Positions 62,434 through 64,000 of a stretch of DNA of 64,000 nt are shown here, piece after piece. The stretch is from positions 1-64,000 of the forward strand of contig JAJDEO010000004.1 in assembly GCA_029259745.1 (NCBI GenBank), read 5' to 3'. Within the stretch, counting starts at the first letter, position 1; each line of letters opens with the position of its first letter. A model generated the notes under the pieces. That model was given only the letters and a program-made list of their open reading frames with translations, did not search any database and was not told the origin of the DNA. Made by a program: the position numbers and the translations under genes. This stretch comes from Planctomycetota bacterium (GTDB taxonomy: Bacteria > Planctomycetota > B15-G4).

Positions 62434-62612
62434 GAGTTGTCCTCGGGCTGGACGCGGCAGTGGTCGTCCCAGGCAGCGGCGCGTTCCTGCCACTTCGCGA
62501 GCGCGCGCTGGTGGTAGGTCCAGATGCATGGATCGCAGGCCGTCTCGCAGCACTGGTGAGGCAGTGGCGGTTCGGGCTCGGGGCCGGGCGGCTGTGGGTC
62601 GGGCGATGTCAT
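62430..62612 (-). CDS. Small oxidoreductase-like domain protein (60 aa)
   Basis: A 60-residue protein: proline-rich start (PDPQPPGPEPEPPLPHQ), then the cysteine cluster CCETACDPCIWTYHQRALAKW. The pattern P.PP.P..CC...C..C.W..Y...L..W matches the oxidoreductase-like N-terminal domain (PF09791), a short family found in bacteria and mitochondria with uncertain role. The four cysteines CC-x3-C-x2-C could bind metal. ATG at 62612. First of six close-set minus-strand genes; the next gene starts within its stop codon. It is divergent from the protease gene at 62829; the 216 nt between them show nothing else. Confidence 0.8.
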   Translation of the reverse strand: MTSPDPQPPGPEPEPPLPHQCCETACDPCIWTYHQRALAKWQERAAAWDDHCRVQPEDNS

Positions 62613-62828
62613 GGATGCGGTGCGGCGCGATCGAAGTGACGAGCTGTCCCACGGAGCATATCGGGTGCCGGGCTCGACGTGCACGCAGACGCGCCCCACA
62701 GCGAGACACGGAGGTGCGCGACGGGCGGCGTGAAACGAAGGCCCGCGCCTGTCCTGAGCACCTCGACTTCGAGTCGTCGCGCGTGAAAGAATCGGGCCGC
62801 AACCGAACCGAACTGCAGAAAGAACCTC

Positions 62829-64000
62829 GTGACTGCCTCTCGCGCTCATCGACTCTTCGCCGTGTCCGTCGTCTTCACGATGCTCACGGCATGTGCCACG
62901 ACGCCGAGCCCGGCCGACCGCCTCGCCGAGGTGGCCGAGTTGGTCGACACGTACGCCCTGAACCCGCAGATGACGCTGCGCTTCGACGGTCCGCCGCCGC
63001 AGACGCACGCCGAGGCCACGGCGCAGATCCGCGCAGCCCTCGCGGCGCTGGACGTCTCGCACACATCGTACTGGACGCCGCTCGACCCCGAATACCACGA
63101 CATCACCGGCATCTTCGGCCTCGACGAGGGGCGCGCCGTCGCGACGACGACCACCCAGGGCATGCTCGGTCAGGCCGAGGGCGACGGCTGGCGCGTGCGC
63201 AACGTGCTCGACGGCTCGCCCGCGGCGCACGCCGGCATGCAGCGCGGCGACCTGATCGTCGCGGTCGACGGGCAGCGTCTCGAGCCCGTGGCCTCGTTCC
63301 GCGGGGACGCAGGACGAACGGTGACGCTGACGTTCGAGCGCGCTGGCCAAGCCATGGAAACCTCCTGGCCCATCGCGCCGCGTACGCACGCAGACACCTG
63401 GCTCGCCGCGACGCGCGCGAGTGCGCGGGTGATCGACGTCGACAACGCGCGCATCGGCTACGTGCACTTCTGGTCGTTCACGGGCACGGCCTACGTCGAC
63501 CTCCTCGTCGAGCTCCTCAGGTCGGGTGAGCTCGCGCAGGCCGACGCGCTCATCGTCGACCTCCGCGATGGCTGGGGCGGGGCGCCCATCGAAGCGACGG
63601 TGCTGTTCGGCGGACGGCTGCCCGACGTCGACTTCATCCAGCGCAACGGCTCCCCGCTCGTGATGCTCACGCCGCTGCGGGACCCCATCTGGACGCGGCC
63701 GGTTGCTCTGCTCACCGACGAACGCACGCGTAGCGGCAAGGAGCTGCTCGCCCACGCGTTCGTCACACAAGGCCTCGGGCCCGTCGTCGGCGAGCGAACC
63801 GCCGGCGCCGTCGTCGGTGGATCGCCCTTCGTCCTCGCTGACGACGCGCTGCTGTTTCTCGCCGTCCTCGACGCAAGGATCGACGGCGTGCGTCTCGAGG
63901 GAGTGGGCGTCGCACCGACCGTTCCTGTCACTCGGAACAGCGGCCCCGACGACCCTGCCCTCGCGAAAGCCCTCACCACTCTCGCGAACATCGTCCATCC
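62829..64000 (+). CDS. S41/PDZ protease lipoprotein, truncated by window end
   Basis: An open frame from GTG 62829 to the last base (390 codons, no stop). It begins with a lipoprotein signal (RLFAVSVVFTMLTAC, Cys about residue 22). A helical prodomain-like region and a PDZ domain follow (VRNVLDGSPAAHAGMQRGDLIVAVDGQRL, about residues 118-148). The S41 peptidase core comes next: IGYVHFWSFTG, ALIVDLRDGWGG, then the likely nucleophile in TDERTRSGKELLAHAF and GPVVGERTAGAVVGGSPF. C-terminal processing peptidases of this type cleave unstructured protein tails in the periplasm. The start is weakly supported (AGAAAG upstream); the lipobox favours it. Confidence 0.88.
   Translation, partial: MTASRAHRLFAVSVVFTMLTACATTPSPADRLAEVAELVDTYALNPQMTLRFDGPPPQTHAEATAQIRAALAALDVSHTSYWTPLDPEYHDITGIFGLDEGRAVATTTTQGMLGQAEGDGWRVRNVLDGSPAAHAGMQRGDLIVAVDGQRLEPVASFRGDAGRTVTLTFERAGQAMETSWPIAPRTHADTWLAATRASARVIDVDNARIGYVHFWSFTGTAYVDLLVELLRSGELAQADALIVDLRDGWGGAPIEATVLFGGRLPDVDFIQRNGSPLVMLTPLRDPIWTRPVALLTDERTRSGKELLAHAFVTQGLGPVVGERTAGAVVGGSPFVLADDALLFLAVLDARIDGVRLEGVGVAPTVPVTRNSGPDDPALAKALTTLANIVH

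Noticed and set aside
62072..63529. 485-codon plus-strand frame over the protease start
   Set aside because: The true protease frame is a different one, identified by lipobox, PDZ and S41 motifs; this frame is Arg-rich shadow.
62430..63998. 522-codon minus-strand frame overlapping the S41 protease
   Set aside because: Only its last 60 codons look like a protein, and these are annotated separately from ATG 62612; the rest is antisense to a clear protease gene.

Overview
The window is 64 kb of GC-rich bacterial DNA with short gaps, many 1-4 nt overlaps between neighbouring genes, and almost every base coding. No rRNA, tRNA, CRISPR array or intact transposase gene was seen. Several traits together suggest a Planctomycetota-like, Gram-negative-type bacterium: large FG-GAP/UnbV and DUF1573 exported proteins, long carboxypeptidase-regulatory-like membrane-anchored proteins, an ECF sigma factor followed by a Ser/Thr kinase with an N-terminal 'GLCPTCLL' zinc ribbon, and split glycine decarboxylase genes. 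This is inference from gene content; no taxonomic search was possible.

Layout. 0-16.5 kb: surface and secreted proteins (UnbV/FG-GAP lipoprotein, DUF1573 protein, a 1707-aa multidomain Ig-like/propeller protein, an ABHD14-like hydrolase, two divergent giant carboxypeptidase-regulatory-like proteins, a TPR protein). 17.3-22 kb: a complete glycine cleavage operon gcvT-gcvH-gcvPA-gcvPB ending in a hairpin, facing a tandem universal stress protein. 23-30 kb: a TetR-controlled efflux operon (TetR, periplasmic adaptor, and one 1711-aa polypeptide that joins an RND permease to a TolC-like outer-membrane factor), with a perfect-arm palindrome in front of tetR. 30-42 kb: a mosaic region with short dispersed inverted-repeat elements, a TPR gene remnant, an alkyltransferase-like protein, pdxH, an unusual cysteine-rich 36-residue repeat protein, an HtrA protease, a third carboxypeptidase-regulatory-like protein, and an ECF sigma/Ser-Thr kinase pair.

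42-56 kb reads as an envelope, osmotic and iron-stress island: nitroreductase-CorA-large MscS channel operon, a coiled-coil protein, a small MscS channel, a cytosolic histidine kinase plus sigma-54 activator, a triple-BON-domain gene behind a consensus sigma-54 promoter, an encapsulin nanocompartment operon (encapsulated ferritin plus shell), an entericidin-like lipoprotein, a DUF1328 membrane peptide and a cardiolipin-synthase-type phospholipase D. 56-62.6 kb: six minus-strand genes with gaps of at most 47 nt and mostly 1-4 nt junctions (oxidoreductase-like cysteine protein, Ycf48/BNR-like lipoprotein, FAD dehydrogenase, beta-lactamase-fold serine hydrolase, OmpR-type regulator, HAMP sensor kinase). 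The window ends inside an S41/PDZ protease lipoprotein gene.

Most notable: the in-frame RND-OMF fusion, the cysteine-rich repeat protein, the sigma-54 regulator/promoter pair beside BON and encapsulin genes, and three families of non-autonomous inverted-repeat elements.
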